The notes: generated from the sequence alone by a model not told the origin. A stretch of DNA of 26,087 bases from Desulfobacterales bacterium (GCA_020052975.1 JAGVOC010000165.1:1-26087), one strand, 5' to 3'. Shown: positions 14,981-25,126, counted from the first letter of the stretch. Made by a program: numbers and translations.

Positions 14981-16366
14981 TGCGCAGGCTGATTTGGGAA
15001 AGTTCTGCTTTTTCATCTTCTCGACAAGCGTGGTTCTTTTAATATTGAGCAGCTTTGCGGCCTTTGCCTTAATTCCATTACTCTTTTCCAGGGCTTCAAG
15101 TATGAGCCTTCTTTCATAGACTTTAACCGCATTATCAAGTGAAACAACCTCTTCAAGGGCCGGAGCCGCAGCTTCGCCATGGGAAACCGATATCTCCGCC
15201 TGCTGAATATGTTCAGGAAGATCTTCAAGCCCGACGGTCTGTTTCTCACAAAGGACAATTATTCGCTTCATGACGTTTTCAAGCTCTCTGACGTTCCCGG
15301 GCCAGTTGTATTCAAGCAAGGTATCCATTGCCGCTGGGCTGAACCCGGCGATCGTTTCTTTGTCCTTTTTTTGAAATTTCTTCAGGAAATAACTGACAAG
15401 CAGGGGAATATCGGATTTACGCTGTTTCAATGAAGGAGCCTTGATCATGATCACATTTAACCGGTAATAAAGGTCCTCCCGGAATGTGTTGTTGTTAATT
15501 GCGGCCGTTAGGTTTTTGTTGGTAGCCGCGATAATGCGTACGTCCACATGAATGGTTTTGGTTCCGCCGACCCTTTCAAACCGCTGATCCTGAAGCACCC
15601 TTAGCAGTTTTACCTGCAATGCCGGGCTCATCTCTCCTATTTCATCCAGAAATATGGTGCCTCCGTTTGCCATTTCAAATCTGCCGACCCGGCTCTTGTG
15701 GGCCCCGGTAAACGCTCCTTTTTCATGCCCGAACAGTTCGCTCTCCAGCAAGGCTTCGGGAATCGCGCCACAATTGATAACCACCAGAGGCTTATCGTTT
15801 CGGCAGCTTTCATAATGAATCGCCCTTGCAATCAATTCCTTGCCTGTACCGCTTGAGCCTTGGATGAGAACCGTAATGTCCGTATCGGCCACTTTTTCAA
15901 TCAGGCCGAATATATTCTGCATAGCCTTGCTGGTACCGATAATATTGGTACGCGAATATCTTTTTTTTAACTCTCTTTTAAGCCGGATATTTTCTTCTTC
16001 AAGAATCTTGAATTTAAGGGCTTTCTCTACGACCAGGAGAAGTTCGGTTGATGCAATGGGCTTCGTAATATAATCAAAGGCTCCCTGTTTAATCGCCTCC
16101 ACGGAACTCTTTATGGTTGCATGGCCGGTGAGGATGATACACTTGGTTTTAGGGCACTTGTTAACAACATGGTTGAGTACACCCATTCCGTCCAGATCGG
16201 GCATCATGAGATCGGTGAGCACCAGATCATAAAAATTATTCTCCAGTTCCCTGATTCCGGTCACCCCGTCCGAAGCAAACGCCGCTTCATAGCCTTTAAC
16301 TTTTAAGACATTCACGATTATTTTTGCCTCAGGAAGATTGTCTTCTATGACCAGAATTTTTTCCAT
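14978..16366 (-). CDS. NtrC-type sigma-54-dependent response regulator
   Basis: 462 aa: receiver, AAA+ sigma-54 interaction domain, Fis-type HTH. The receiver is complete: acidic pair E8/D9, phospho-acceptor D52 (VLTDLMMP), T80 and K102. The ATPase has Walker A GSSGTGK (171-177) and GAFTGA (218-223). The C-terminal helix-turn-helix is [20 protein letters not shown]. It ends the chemotaxis operon, 59 bp after the small unknown gene, with AAGGTAAAA upstream of its ATG. In the FleQ/FleR or FlrA/FlrC scheme it could be the phosphorylation-responsive partner of the degenerate activator at 10726-12066; its kinase is not in the window. Confidence 0.9.
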   Translation of the reverse strand: MEKILVIEDNLPEAKIIVNVLKVKGYEAAFASDGVTGIRELENNFYDLVLTDLMMPDLDGMGVLNHVVNKCPKTKCIILTGHATIKSSVEAIKQGAFDYITKPIASTELLLVVEKALKFKILEEENIRLKRELKKRYSRTNIIGTSKAMQNIFGLIEKVADTDITVLIQGSSGTGKELIARAIHYESCRNDKPLVVINCGAIPEALLESELFGHEKGAFTGAHKSRVGRFEMANGGTIFLDEIGEMSPALQVKLLRVLQDQRFERVGGTKTIHVDVRIIAATNKNLTAAINNNTFREDLYYRLNVIMIKAPSLKQRKSDIPLLVSYFLKKFQKKDKETIAGFSPAAMDTLLEYNWPGNVRELENVMKRIIVLCEKQTVGLEDLPEHIQQAEISVSHGEAAAPALEEVVSLDNAVKVYERRLILEALEKSNGIKAKAAKLLNIKRTTLVEKMKKQNFPKSACA

Positions 16367-16425
16367 ATTATTTTACCTTTTTTGTAACTGCTCAGGTTCA
16401 AGGGGGCAAAGGCAGAATAGTTACC

Positions 16426-16827
16426 CTACAAATAATCTCCCCGCTGAAACTTCAAGACGGCAACATGCGCGGTAACCGACAGGTCTCTGACGAATCGTTC
16501 AATTTCCCCGTCCTGAAGAACTATTCCCGCAGTCTTCGATTCGATAAGATCAGCCTCTTTTTCGATACGAGATACTATCGGTTCAATATCTTTTAATGTC
16601 TTTAGCGGATTACTCAATTCTTTTGCGTAATCATCAAGAAGATCAAGCACTTTATCACTATGGTCAAGCAGATCAGTTTTAGGATCGGCGGAAGTCAGGC
16701 TTGAAATAGAGTTGACTTCGGAAAGTTTCCGGTCAAAGATTTGCTTAAAACCCTTATCGTTCGTTATCCCGTCAAAAGCTGACGGCCGTGGATGTCCCAC
16801 CTGATCTATTTTTTTTATATTCATCAT
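16426..16827 (-). CDS. Conserved-looking small protein of unknown function
   Basis: 133 aa from the ATG at 16827, chosen because GGAGGG lies just upstream; ATG 16824 is equally good, and a GTG at 16869 would give 147 aa with a weaker site. I do not recognise it. The middle and C-terminal parts are predicted helical (SDKVLDLLDDYAKELSNPLK, then DIEPIVSRIEKEADLI), ending RFVRDLSVTAHVAVLKFQRG. It is acidic and soluble, with no signal peptide. It lies between cheY and the NtrC-like gene in the chemotaxis operon, so a regulatory or assembly role in motility is only a guess. Confidence 0.7.
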   Translation of the reverse strand: MMNIKKIDQVGHPRPSAFDGITNDKGFKQIFDRKLSEVNSISSLTSADPKTDLLDHSDKVLDLLDDYAKELSNPLKTLKDIEPIVSRIEKEADLIESKTAGIVLQDGEIERFVRDLSVTAHVAVLKFQRGDYL

Positions 16828-16926
16828 TAGCCCTCCCGCATTTTTGTCCCCGGACTTCATGTTTTTCACCGGTCCCGACGTGAATGATTATACTTAATTC
16901 ATTGTTGTTCAAAAATAAAGAAAAAA

Positions 16927-17301
16927 TCAGCCAAAAAGTTTTTTCAGTTTTTGTTCAACGATTTCCGCAGTAAACGGTTTTACGATATAGCTGTTTACGC
17001 CGGATTTTACCGCCTCAATAATATTCTCCTTTTGAGCCTCGGCCGTAACCATCACAAAGGGTGTGCCCTTCAATTGTTCATCCGCCCGTACCTTGCCCAA
17101 CAACTCTATTCCCGGCATTTCGGGCATATTCCAGTCACACATGATCAGGTCAAATTTATCGCTCTGGAGCATCTTTAAAGCGCTTTTACCATCTTCGGCC
17201 TCAAATATATTGGTAAACCCGATCTGCTTTAGGATGTTTTTTACAATTCTTCTCATCGTCGCGAAATCGTCAACAACAAGAACCTTCATGTTTAAATCCA
17301 T
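16927..17301 (-). CDS. cheY: Chemotaxis response regulator CheY
   Basis: 124 aa single receiver domain, the standard CheY length. All active-site residues are present: D11/D12, phospho-acceptor D56 (IMCDWNMP), T86 (VMVTAEA) and K108 (YIVKPF), with the aromatic switch residue Y105. Phospho-CheY binds FliM to change motor direction. The CDWNMPEM motif is characteristic of genuine motor-type CheY. ATG 17301 has GGAGG about 10 nt upstream. A palindromic heptamer array separates it from cheZ. Confidence 0.93.
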   Translation of the reverse strand: MDLNMKVLVVDDFATMRRIVKNILKQIGFTNIFEAEDGKSALKMLQSDKFDLIMCDWNMPEMPGIELLGKVRADEQLKGTPFVMVTAEAQKENIIEAVKSGVNSYIVKPFTAEIVEQKLKKLFG

Positions 17302-17325
17302 AATCCGTCATCCTCCATATATCAT

Positions 17326-17398
17326 ACAATTAGTCTATTAGGCCTTAGGCTATTAGTTTTTTAGTTTTACCTAACAGCCTACAGCCTTCAGTCTACCC
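17326..17398. repeat. Inverted heptamer array (GGCTGTA family) between cheZ and cheY
   Basis: The plus strand reads CTATTAG/GCCTTAG-type units, then a T-rich loop, then CCTAACA, GCCTACA, GCCTTCA, GTCTACC. TAGGCTATTAG (17346-17356) and CTAACAGCCTA (17371-17381) pair at 10 of 11 positions, giving a hairpin in the mRNA. The array begins shortly after the cheZ stop. Confidence 0.75.
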
Positions 17399-17415
17399 AC
17401 CGGTTCAGTTACCAA

Positions 17416-18201
17416 TTATAAACTTGCCAGGAGACTGTCGATATCCGCCTGGTCAAGCCCATGCCCAGCCTTCTGGGGGCCGGCCAGCGCAGTCACCTTT
17501 TCAGCTATGACCCGCTGCAATTCCTCTTCGGAAATATCCGGATTCTTATCCTTTTCGGAAAGTTTTACTCCGAAACAGATAACCATCTTTTTCAGCTTTT
17601 CCTCCATTTGCTGTACGAGAGTCATAATTTTTTTGATCCGTTGGCCGGTCAGGTCCTGGAAGCTCATTTGAGCAAAGATATCAGTTATCAACGCCGTGTT
17701 ATTATGTTCGGTTGTTTCAATGTAATCGAGCAGAGGCGTTATCGTTTCAACTGTTTTCGTATCAACATCGACCTCAATAAATTCCATATTCTTCCCCGGC
17801 ACTATCAGCTTTCCTGATTTGAAAGAGGCAATAACACCTTCCATTTTCCTGGTCTGCTCCTGCAGCAAATCGAGATTATCCATGATCCTGTTGGCGGCTT
17901 TTTCGGTAGTTTCAATAATTCCCTCAAGCTGGTCGGCTGCTTCGGGGATATATTTTGTCGCCAGATCATTCAGTTCGGGGTGAACTTTAGCCTTGATATC
18001 CCGCCTGAAATCAATCACCAGTAAAGCCAGTTCCTTGACCGACCCGGTCATTTCATAAGCAATCTCCTTGAAAAACTGCTCATCTTCATACAGATTGCTT
18101 GATGTCACTTGTTTTATAAAATGGACTACCTCCCCTATCTCAGCTTCCGAAAGCTTTCCGTTAACAATATTGATGATTTTCTCTTGCAACCGTCCTGACA
18201 T
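17416..18201 (-). CDS. cheZ: CheY-P phosphatase CheZ
   Basis: 261 aa, somewhat longer than the enterobacterial CheZ (214 aa). CheZ dephosphorylates CheY-P. The catalytic motif AQMSFQDLTGQRIKKI is at about 178-191; D183 and Q187 correspond to the E. coli CheZ residues D143 and Q147 that bind the CheY active site. The C-terminus ADIDSLLASL is the CheY-binding peptide. The long helices between are as expected for the four-helix-bundle dimer. ATG 18201 has AGGAG/GAGG upstream; it starts 24 nt after cheB. Confidence 0.95.
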   Translation of the reverse strand: MSGRLQEKIINIVNGKLSEAEIGEVVHFIKQVTSSNLYEDEQFFKEIAYEMTGSVKELALLVIDFRRDIKAKVHPELNDLATKYIPEAADQLEGIIETTEKAANRIMDNLDLLQEQTRKMEGVIASFKSGKLIVPGKNMEFIEVDVDTKTVETITPLLDYIETTEHNNTALITDIFAQMSFQDLTGQRIKKIMTLVQQMEEKLKKMVICFGVKLSEKDKNPDISEEELQRVIAEKVTALAGPQKAGHGLDQADIDSLLASL

Positions 18202-18225
18202 TTTATCCTCTTCTCCTTTCCTCTC

Positions 18226-19841
<1,616 letters not shown>

Positions 19842-20228
19842 CACGGACCTCCTCTCCCATTAAGCTGCGCAATGCTTTTTTTATATCCTCAGGGAAAAAC
19901 GGTTTTTTAATATATTTGCTTGCTCCCAGCCGGATCGATTCCTGAATTTTTTTCTCACTTCCTTCGGTTGTTACCATTATCACGGGAATCGAGCTGTGCA
20001 GTTCGTTTTTTTTCATCTCGGTTATAAGTTCCAGACCGTTCATATTGGGCATGTTTATATCGGATAAAACGAGATCAACCCATTTATTTGAAAGCAGCTC
20101 CAAAGCCTCCCTGCCGTCTCCTGCCTCAAAGTACTCACCGACATCAAAGCCGGATAACTTAATGGTTCTTTTTATAACCGCACGCATTGACGAAGAATCG
20201 TCAACAATCAGAACATTAAATGCCATTT

Positions 20229-21086
20229 TCAATGCCCTCCAGACATATTAATCAGATCCTCAACAGCTTTGATTTTTTCCCAGAAATCGGCAATTGTTTT
20301 CTGCAAGTCGATATCCGTAAAATTCAACCGGGTCATTACTTCCTGGTAATACCTGTAAGCGAGTCCGTCCGCCCCTCCGCCGATTCCGACCATCATGCAT
20401 ATGGTATCAGCCAGATAAATAATCGGAATTGAAAGGTCATCCTCGAGCAAAATTTTCAGGGGATCATGATGATTCCTGATAATAAATACCATTTCCGGGC
20501 TGAATCTCCAGTTCTCAGCGACCCTGGCGCCTAATTCGGCATGATCAATTCCTATTATCTTCTTTTCCGCTTCAAGAAATGTCAGTCCGTCGTTCTGCAC
20601 GCATAATACAATTTTTTGAAAAGCTTCTTTGATGTGAGTACTTAATACGACCTTGCCTATATCTTTCAACAGCGCTGATGTGAAAAGACAGGGTATGTTC
20701 TTATGATGTTGTTTTTCAGCCAGACTCTTGGCGATGAGTGCCGAGGAAATCGAATATTTCCACAGCTCGCCTTCACTCAGATCATAACCTCCCTGGGCAG
20801 AGGTGAAATTTTTTGAGAAGTTTCCCATTATCACGGCGCCGGCTATATTATTCATTCCGAGATAGGCGACCGCCTGCCTGATGGATACGACCTTTGTTCT
20901 CAAACCGAAGTAAGCTGAATTGCATATTCTGAGAAGATTCGCGGTCATAGCCTGATCGTACTTGATGACATCGACTATCTCCGCCAGAGAACTGTCAGGA
21001 TTGGAGATGATCTCCATAAGCCTGTTGCCTGTAGCGGAAACAGGACTCAGAGAATCGATTTTTTGTATGATTTTATCTATATCCAT
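20229..21086 (-). CDS. HDOD domain protein
   Basis: 285 aa. HDOD domains (an HD-related fold) are common in signalling proteins beside chemotaxis genes; their activity is generally unknown. The family pattern is visible: YDQAMTANLLRICNSAYFGL, VVSIRQAVAYLGMNNIAGAV, FTSALLKDIGKVVLS and HAELGARVAENWRFS. The site that would be HD in HD phosphohydrolases is K141-D142 here, so metal-dependent catalysis is unlikely. It overlaps the end of cheD by 10 nt. A scaffold or signalling role in chemotaxis is inferred from position only. Confidence 0.88.
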   Translation of the reverse strand: MDIDKIIQKIDSLSPVSATGNRLMEIISNPDSSLAEIVDVIKYDQAMTANLLRICNSAYFGLRTKVVSIRQAVAYLGMNNIAGAVIMGNFSKNFTSAQGGYDLSEGELWKYSISSALIAKSLAEKQHHKNIPCLFTSALLKDIGKVVLSTHIKEAFQKIVLCVQNDGLTFLEAEKKIIGIDHAELGARVAENWRFSPEMVFIIRNHHDPLKILLEDDLSIPIIYLADTICMMVGIGGGADGLAYRYYQEVMTRLNFTDIDLQKTIADFWEKIKAVEDLINMSGGH

Positions 21087-21565
21087 TGTATTTTTCTCAA
21101 TTCATTGCCGGATATTTTCATCAGGGCTTCGCCGTTTTTTACTCCAAGCTTTAATGTCCGGTTGACGGTTCCTCCAACATCTTCAAAATCAGTCGTGATA
21201 TTATTTTTCCAGAATATTTTCCTGAGTACGGTGTGGTTACGATTACCGATATTAAACAGCCCTCCCTGGTCGAGGATCTGGGCTCCACCGAGGACCATGA
21301 CTTTAAGGCGGTTTTTCGCGGCGCCGAACTTGTAGGTCTCTTTAAAAAGAAGCGGTATGCCGGTGTCGCCGAACATGAAAGGATTATTTCTGGCTTTCAC
21401 CGGATCAAGGCTTGATTCCGGCAGCATATAATGAAGCACTCCGCCCACTTTTACGAACGGATCGTATATCGCCACTCCGATACATGACCCAAGGGCGTAT
21501 GTAATGATAACCGCTTCCGGGTTATTGCTGACTTTCATGTCTCCCACACCGACTACAAGATCCAT
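21077..21565 (-). CDS. cheD: Chemoreceptor glutamine deamidase CheD
   Basis: 162 aa, the normal CheD length. CheD converts receptor Gln residues to Glu and in some bacteria also regulates CheC. The Cys-His catalytic pair is present: C28 in YALGSCIGVAIYD and H45 in GGVLHYMLP. Further family motifs are KVMVLGGAQIL and IGNRNHTVLRKI. ATG 21565 has AGGGAA upstream. It lies 89 bp after cheA; that gap shows no array. Confidence 0.95.
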   Translation of the reverse strand: MDLVVGVGDMKVSNNPEAVIITYALGSCIGVAIYDPFVKVGGVLHYMLPESSLDPVKARNNPFMFGDTGIPLLFKETYKFGAAKNRLKVMVLGGAQILDQGGLFNIGNRNHTVLRKIFWKNNITTDFEDVGGTVNRTLKLGVKNGEALMKISGNELRKIQWI

Positions 21566-21654
21566 TATGATTCCCTGTATACCTTTAGATAGTATCCATC
21601 CGGAAAAGAGATAGTTTGTTTGAGCATAACGCAGATATCGGACAAAATTGCCAT

Positions 21655-23907
21655 TTATGGATGGACATTAGATACCATCTGAAATATGCTTCCTATATCA
21701 AGGATAAGCCCGACTCTCCCGTCTCCCATTATCACAGAACCGGCCACCCCCTTGATCTCTTTAAGCCATCCACCCAGACTTTTTATGACAATTTCCTCCT
21801 GGCCGATCAGCTCATCCACAAGCAGGCACTTTTTCTTTTCCTGGTTTTCAACAACCACGACCAGTTTTTCCCACGGCGCGATCCTGATTTGTTCCGAAGA
21901 ACCGCTCCCGTTTAACCCGAAAAGCCGGTCAAGACGTATCAGGGGGATCAGAGTGTTCCTGACCTTGATCATTTCACCTTCACCCTTTACGGTAAAATAT
22001 TCATTCTCCTTTGGCTTGAAGGATTCCTGAATATTCAATGTTGGAATAATATATCTTTCGTTCGACACTTTAACGATCATTCCGTCCACTATGGCCAGGG
22101 TAAGCGGCAGCCGGATGAAAAATGTAGACCCTTTATCCGTAACGGACCGCACTTCGACCCTTCCCCTTAACTTTTCAACTTTACTTTTTACAACGTCTGT
22201 ACCGACGCCTCTTCCGGATATGTCCGTCACCTTCTCAGCGGTCGAAAAACCGGGATGGAAAATCAGGTTGTCAATTTCAGCATCCGACAATTTATCTTCC
22301 TGCTTGATCAGGCCGGTGGAGACCGCTTTCTTCAGGATTTTTTCCCTGTTCAACCCCCGGCCGTCATCCTCAATTTCTATAACGATATTACCACCCCTGT
22401 GATATGCCTTTAAATAAATGGTCCCCTGTCTCGGTTTGTTTTTCGCTTCTCTTTCATCCGGAAGTTCCAGGCCGTGGTCTATCGAGTTTCGAATCATATG
22501 AACCATCGGTTCATAAATTTCTTCCATTATATTTCTGTCTATCTCTGTGTCTTCACCGGACATGACAAGTTGTATATCCTTGCCCGCTTTCCTAGAGAGA
22601 TCACGCACAAGCCGCAGCATCTTCTGAAAGGTATTTTTTATCGGCACCATCCTCATCGACATGGCAATATTCTGCAGGCCGGATGTAATAAGATTCAACT
22701 GGTTGGTGATCTGATCGAGCTTTCTGTCCTTGCTGTTCAGAACCGCCTCATGTTGTCTCAGCATCGACTGGGCGATAGCCAGCTCACCGACCATGTCTAC
22801 GATACTATCCAGCTTTGTGGTATCTACCTTCACCTGGAGCATATCCGCAGCGCTGTCGGTCCGTTTCTGCTCCCTGAGAGTGGAAACGACAGTCTTCGCT
22901 TTTATTTTTTCCTGCTCAACAAGTATCTCGCCTATTTTCTTATCGGGTTCCTTTTGCTGGACATCCAGAGCTGTTTTTATATCCGCATCGGTTACCGTAC
23001 CTTTTGCAATCAGCATTTCACCCAATAGTTTTTTGTTCTCTGCCTGGACCGGGGAAATAAGTTGTTCGATTTTCAGCTTGATTCGGCTGATATCTTCATT
23101 CCCTTCAAAAGGATTATCGGTATCTAGTGAGTCTCTGACGCTTTCGATCATGCCCTTCAACAGGTCCACGCTTTCGAGGATAACATCAACTATTTCACCG
23201 TCGATACGCAATTCGCCGTTTCGCGCCTTGTCCAGTAAATTTTCCACTATATGAGCGAATTTATTGATCTTGTTAAAATTGAGAAAGCCTGAAACGCCTT
23301 TAACGGTATGGAAGGGTCTGAATATGGCATTGATCGTTTCGACATCCGTTGGATCCTGCTCAAGGTCCATAAGCCGGACTTCAATCGTCCCCAGGTTGTC
23401 GAGAGACTCGGCAACAAAGTCGGAAATAATTTCCCTGTCCTCCTGACTCATTTTCGTGGGCGGTCCATTGCCTCCGGAATCAATGGCTTCTTTATTATCA
23501 GACGGCCTGTTTGAGGACTCATCCGTTCCTGCGGCCGACGCATCCTTATTAATACCTTTTTCAACGTCCGTATCCCCGGTCGCTTCAGGCGAATCTGATG
23601 GATTACGATCCAAATCAATTTTTTTCCCTTTGGCGATATCCCTGACCATTTCCTGCAACGTGGAGATACCTCTTTCAAAGGGCCCCAAATCCTTTCTTTC
23701 TCCTAAAATGGCTTCTTCAACATACTGTTTCATCGCTTCTGTTATCGAAGTCAGGGCACTCTCTTTTAACGGTTTCGACAGTTCCATGATAGACTCGATT
23801 GATTTTACGGCCTTTCCAAGACCGGAGATATCATCAGCATCAAGCATCACAGTTTCAAGCGCAAGGTTCTCAATTTCCCGATTAAGTTCTTCCAATATCA
23901 ATGTCAT
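21655..23907 (-). CDS. cheA: Chemotaxis histidine kinase CheA with MshEN-like insert
   Basis: 750 aa. Order: an N-terminal helical region without an active His (about 1-95), an acidic linker (96-150), the HPt/P1 domain with H200 (FRPFHTVKGVSGFLNF), then at 294-347 two 24-residue motifs resembling the MshEN/GspE N-terminal domain (LLGEMLIAKGTVTD..., KIGEILVEQEKIKA...), P3 dimerisation (about 358-425), ATPase P4 (HMIRNSIDHGLELPDER, DDGRGLN, GRGVGTDVV) and CheW-like P5 (about 612-748). A classical CheY-binding P2 is not evident, so the MshEN-like part sits where P2 usually lies. CheA autophosphorylates and passes phosphate to CheY and CheB. ATG 23907 has AAGGA upstream. No cheW is adjacent. Confidence 0.95.
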   Translation of the reverse strand: MTLILEELNREIENLALETVMLDADDISGLGKAVKSIESIMELSKPLKESALTSITEAMKQYVEEAILGERKDLGPFERGISTLQEMVRDIAKGKKIDLDRNPSDSPEATGDTDVEKGINKDASAAGTDESSNRPSDNKEAIDSGGNGPPTKMSQEDREIISDFVAESLDNLGTIEVRLMDLEQDPTDVETINAIFRPFHTVKGVSGFLNFNKINKFAHIVENLLDKARNGELRIDGEIVDVILESVDLLKGMIESVRDSLDTDNPFEGNEDISRIKLKIEQLISPVQAENKKLLGEMLIAKGTVTDADIKTALDVQQKEPDKKIGEILVEQEKIKAKTVVSTLREQKRTDSAADMLQVKVDTTKLDSIVDMVGELAIAQSMLRQHEAVLNSKDRKLDQITNQLNLITSGLQNIAMSMRMVPIKNTFQKMLRLVRDLSRKAGKDIQLVMSGEDTEIDRNIMEEIYEPMVHMIRNSIDHGLELPDEREAKNKPRQGTIYLKAYHRGGNIVIEIEDDGRGLNREKILKKAVSTGLIKQEDKLSDAEIDNLIFHPGFSTAEKVTDISGRGVGTDVVKSKVEKLRGRVEVRSVTDKGSTFFIRLPLTLAIVDGMIVKVSNERYIIPTLNIQESFKPKENEYFTVKGEGEMIKVRNTLIPLIRLDRLFGLNGSGSSEQIRIAPWEKLVVVVENQEKKKCLLVDELIGQEEIVIKSLGGWLKEIKGVAGSVIMGDGRVGLILDIGSIFQMVSNVHP

Positions 23908-23925
23908 CAGTTCTGTCCTTTTCTT

Positions 23926-24009
23926 TAGGCTGAAGGCTATAAAACATATAGAAAAGCCTTCTGCCTTCAGCCTATCTATCTTCAGTCTTCAATCTTCAGC
24001 CTATCTACC
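23926..24009. repeat. Inverted heptamer array at the 3' end of the PilZ gene
   Basis: Left arm AGGCTGA, AGGCTAT; right arm GCCTTCT, GCCTTCA, GCCTATC, then ATCTTCA, GTCTTCA, ATCTTCA, GCCTATC. The core on the minus strand, AAGGCTTTTCTATATGTTTT, is nearly the same as in the array at 19296-19374. It encodes the last eight residues of the PilZ protein (VDRLKIED) and its stop. Confidence 0.8.
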
Positions 24010-24584
24010 TTTTTTTTTCGAATAGCCTCTCTCTGCTGCTGAAAAACATAAGCGACAATTTTTTCCCTTCCGGTTTCTTCGATGTTTAGAAATTTTATCC
24101 CGACCTGACACAAGGGCGCATCTTTTCCCTCTAAAGCGTTAATCCGAATGATTTCGCCATATACATCGATATAGAAGAAGGGTAATTTAGAAAGAACTAT
24201 ATTAGCATGAACGATCTGCCCTTGCTTAACCGGTCTGTCTATACAGATATTCATTCCTGATGCGCTTATATTATTACCGGTTCCTTGCCCTAACCACTCT
24301 GAAAATGCTTCATTTTTTGATAACATTGACAAAATACGATCCAATTTCTCATCCATTCTGACAAAAAATTCCGCCACACCGTCATTAATTGCATAACCTG
24401 TATCCATATTATCGTTATCGGATCGTGCCCGGCCGATCTTTAGTTTTTCTATATCAGGGTTCAACGGCCGGAAGGTTTTTTCTCTGATTGAATGAAATTC
24501 TTCAGGAGTGATAATTTCATATTCAACGGTATATGAAAAATCTCCCCTCACGTCCGAACGCAATTCTCTTTCGTTCGAAATCAT
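23982..24584 (-). CDS. PilZ domain protein, probable cyclic-di-GMP sensor
   Basis: 200 aa from ATG 24584, chosen for AGGAGG 6-7 nt upstream; an in-frame TTG at 24608 is weaker. Both PilZ ligand motifs are visible: RxxxR at R9-R13 (LRSDVRGDF) and NxSxxG at N105-G110 (NISASG), followed by the beta-barrel strands (GQIVHANIVLSKLPFF, then CQVGIKFLNI). Between the motifs there are about 90 residues, partly helical (VRMDEKLDRILSMLSKNEAF), instead of about 20-30; helical insertions of this kind occur in oligomeric PilZ proteins. First gene of the chemotaxis operon, so cyclic-di-GMP input into motility is a reasonable inference. The last eight residues come from a repeat array. Confidence 0.85.
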   Translation of the reverse strand: MISNERELRSDVRGDFSYTVEYEIITPEEFHSIREKTFRPLNPDIEKLKIGRARSDNDNMDTGYAINDGVAEFFVRMDEKLDRILSMLSKNEAFSEWLGQGTGNNISASGMNICIDRPVKQGQIVHANIVLSKLPFFYIDVYGEIIRINALEGKDAPLCQVGIKFLNIEETGREKIVAYVFQQQREAIRKKKVDRLKIED

Positions 24585-24655
24585 CTGCCCCTCCTCTTCC
24601 CTGCGCAAATTATTTATTTTTTACACCCGACAGGAAAATAACTGCAATTATTGAA

Positions 24656-24671
24656 TGCAAACTTTGTACCA
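24656..24671 (-). promoter_or_regulatory. Sigma-54 promoter for the PilZ-cheA operon
   Basis: TGGTACAAAGTTTGCA on the minus strand matches the sigma-54 consensus at every fixed position. Predicted start near 24645 and a leader of about 60 nt to the PilZ ATG at 24584. Confidence 0.85.
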
Positions 24672-24681
24672 GAAATCAGTG

Positions 24682-24759
24682 GTCAGGGGGGCAGGGGTTG
24701 GGAGTCAGTTATCAGTTACCAGTTACCAGTTGCCGGTTTACCGGTTACCGGTTGTCAGT
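24682..24759. repeat. Mixed heptamer array in the divergent PilZ-cheR gap
   Basis: Plus-strand units: TCAGGGG, GGCAGGG, GTTGGGA, GTCAGTT, ATCAGTT, ACCAGTT, ACCAGTT, GCCGGTT, then TACCGGTT (8 nt), ACCGGTT, GTCAGTC. Two unit families (CAGGGGN and CAGTTAC) join in register, as in the array at 14893-14980. It lies just upstream of the PilZ promoter. Confidence 0.82.
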
Positions 24760-24763
24760 CCCT

Positions 24764-24796
24764 TGCCGAAGGTCCGCCAAACAGTACGGCGGAATC
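24764..24796. repeat. GGTCCGCC...GGCGGA palindromic repeat, copy 1
   Basis: TGCCGAAGGTCCGCC, a short loop, then GGCGGAATC, able to form a TCCGCC/GGCGGA hairpin. A second copy with the same opening is at 25044-25080, and a half copy (GTGGCGGAATCCCTGAC) at 25003-25019. Confidence 0.65.
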
Positions 24797-24920
24797 TCGT
24801 CAATTATTTGACGTCTCCACCATTTCTTCAGCCAAACCGATTTTGTACCGGAAAACAGGAAATAATTTCCCATGTGACTCATTGTCGTCCCGTTTTTTCC
24901 TGTCAGAGCCGATGCGTGTT

Positions 24921-24947
24921 TCGGGCCGCTCTTCCGGAGCGGTCCGA
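24921..24947. repeat. Strong GC-rich hairpin
   Basis: TCGGGCCGCTC, loop TTCCG, GAGCGGTCCGA: an 11-bp stem with one G-U pair. Neither side has a T-tract, so it is more likely a REP-like palindrome than a terminator. It lies between two divergent operons, where no terminator is needed. Confidence 0.6.
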
Positions 24948-24953
24948 CAAATC

Positions 24954-24980
24954 ATCCTGTTAATCCTGTAAATCCTGTCA
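24954..24980. repeat. Nonamer tandem repeat (ATCCTGTNA)
   Basis: Three 9-nt units, ATCCTGTTA, ATCCTGTAA, ATCCTGTCA. From memory, this unit occurs as an intergenic repeat in many unrelated bacteria. Period 9 sets it apart from the 7-nt arrays. Confidence 0.7.
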
Positions 24981-25012
24981 GATAAGTATTTGTTGTAGCG
25001 CCGTGGCGGAAT

Positions 25013-25106
25013 CCCTGACTACTGGCCACTGACCCCTGCCCTCTGCCGAAGGTCCGTCCGCCATACTGATTGGCGGAAATCCCTGATTCTCTGACCCCTG
25101 ATCCGG
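25013..25106. repeat. Heptamer array interrupted by the palindromic repeat, copy 2
   Basis: CCCTGAC, TACTGGC, CACTGAC, CCCTGCC, CTCTGCC (25013-25047) run into TGCCGAAGGTCCGTCCGCC...GGCGGAAAT (25044-25080), after which CCCTGAT, TCTCTGA and CCCCTGA continue to 25106. The palindrome appears inserted in, or copied with, the array. The array ends just before the cheR promoter. Confidence 0.7.
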
Positions 25107-25110
25107 CTCA

Positions 25111-25126
25111 TGGTATAAACATTGCA
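25111..25126 (+). promoter_or_regulatory. Sigma-54 promoter for cheR
   Basis: TGGTATAAACATTGCA matches the sigma-54 consensus fully. Predicted start near 25137, giving a leader of about 38 nt to the cheR ATG at 25175. It is divergent from the promoter at 24671-24656, 440 bp away. Confidence 0.87.

Noticed and set aside
22091..23254. Long plus-strand frames opposite cheA
   Set aside because: Shadow frames of a clearly coding gene; Ser/Ile/Phe-rich and without ribosome sites.
24745..24882. Minus-strand 45-codon frame in the PilZ-cheR gap containing VWLKKWWRRQIIDEIPPYC
   Set aside because: The non-repeat part looks somewhat protein-like, but the ribosome site is weak, the end lies in an array, and no promoter is visible. 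Worth re-checking by homology search only.
24651..24971. Overlapping plus-strand frames of about 100 codons in the divergent gap
   Set aside because: They are translated largely from heptamer arrays and cross the minus-strand promoter; peptide composition is repeat-like.
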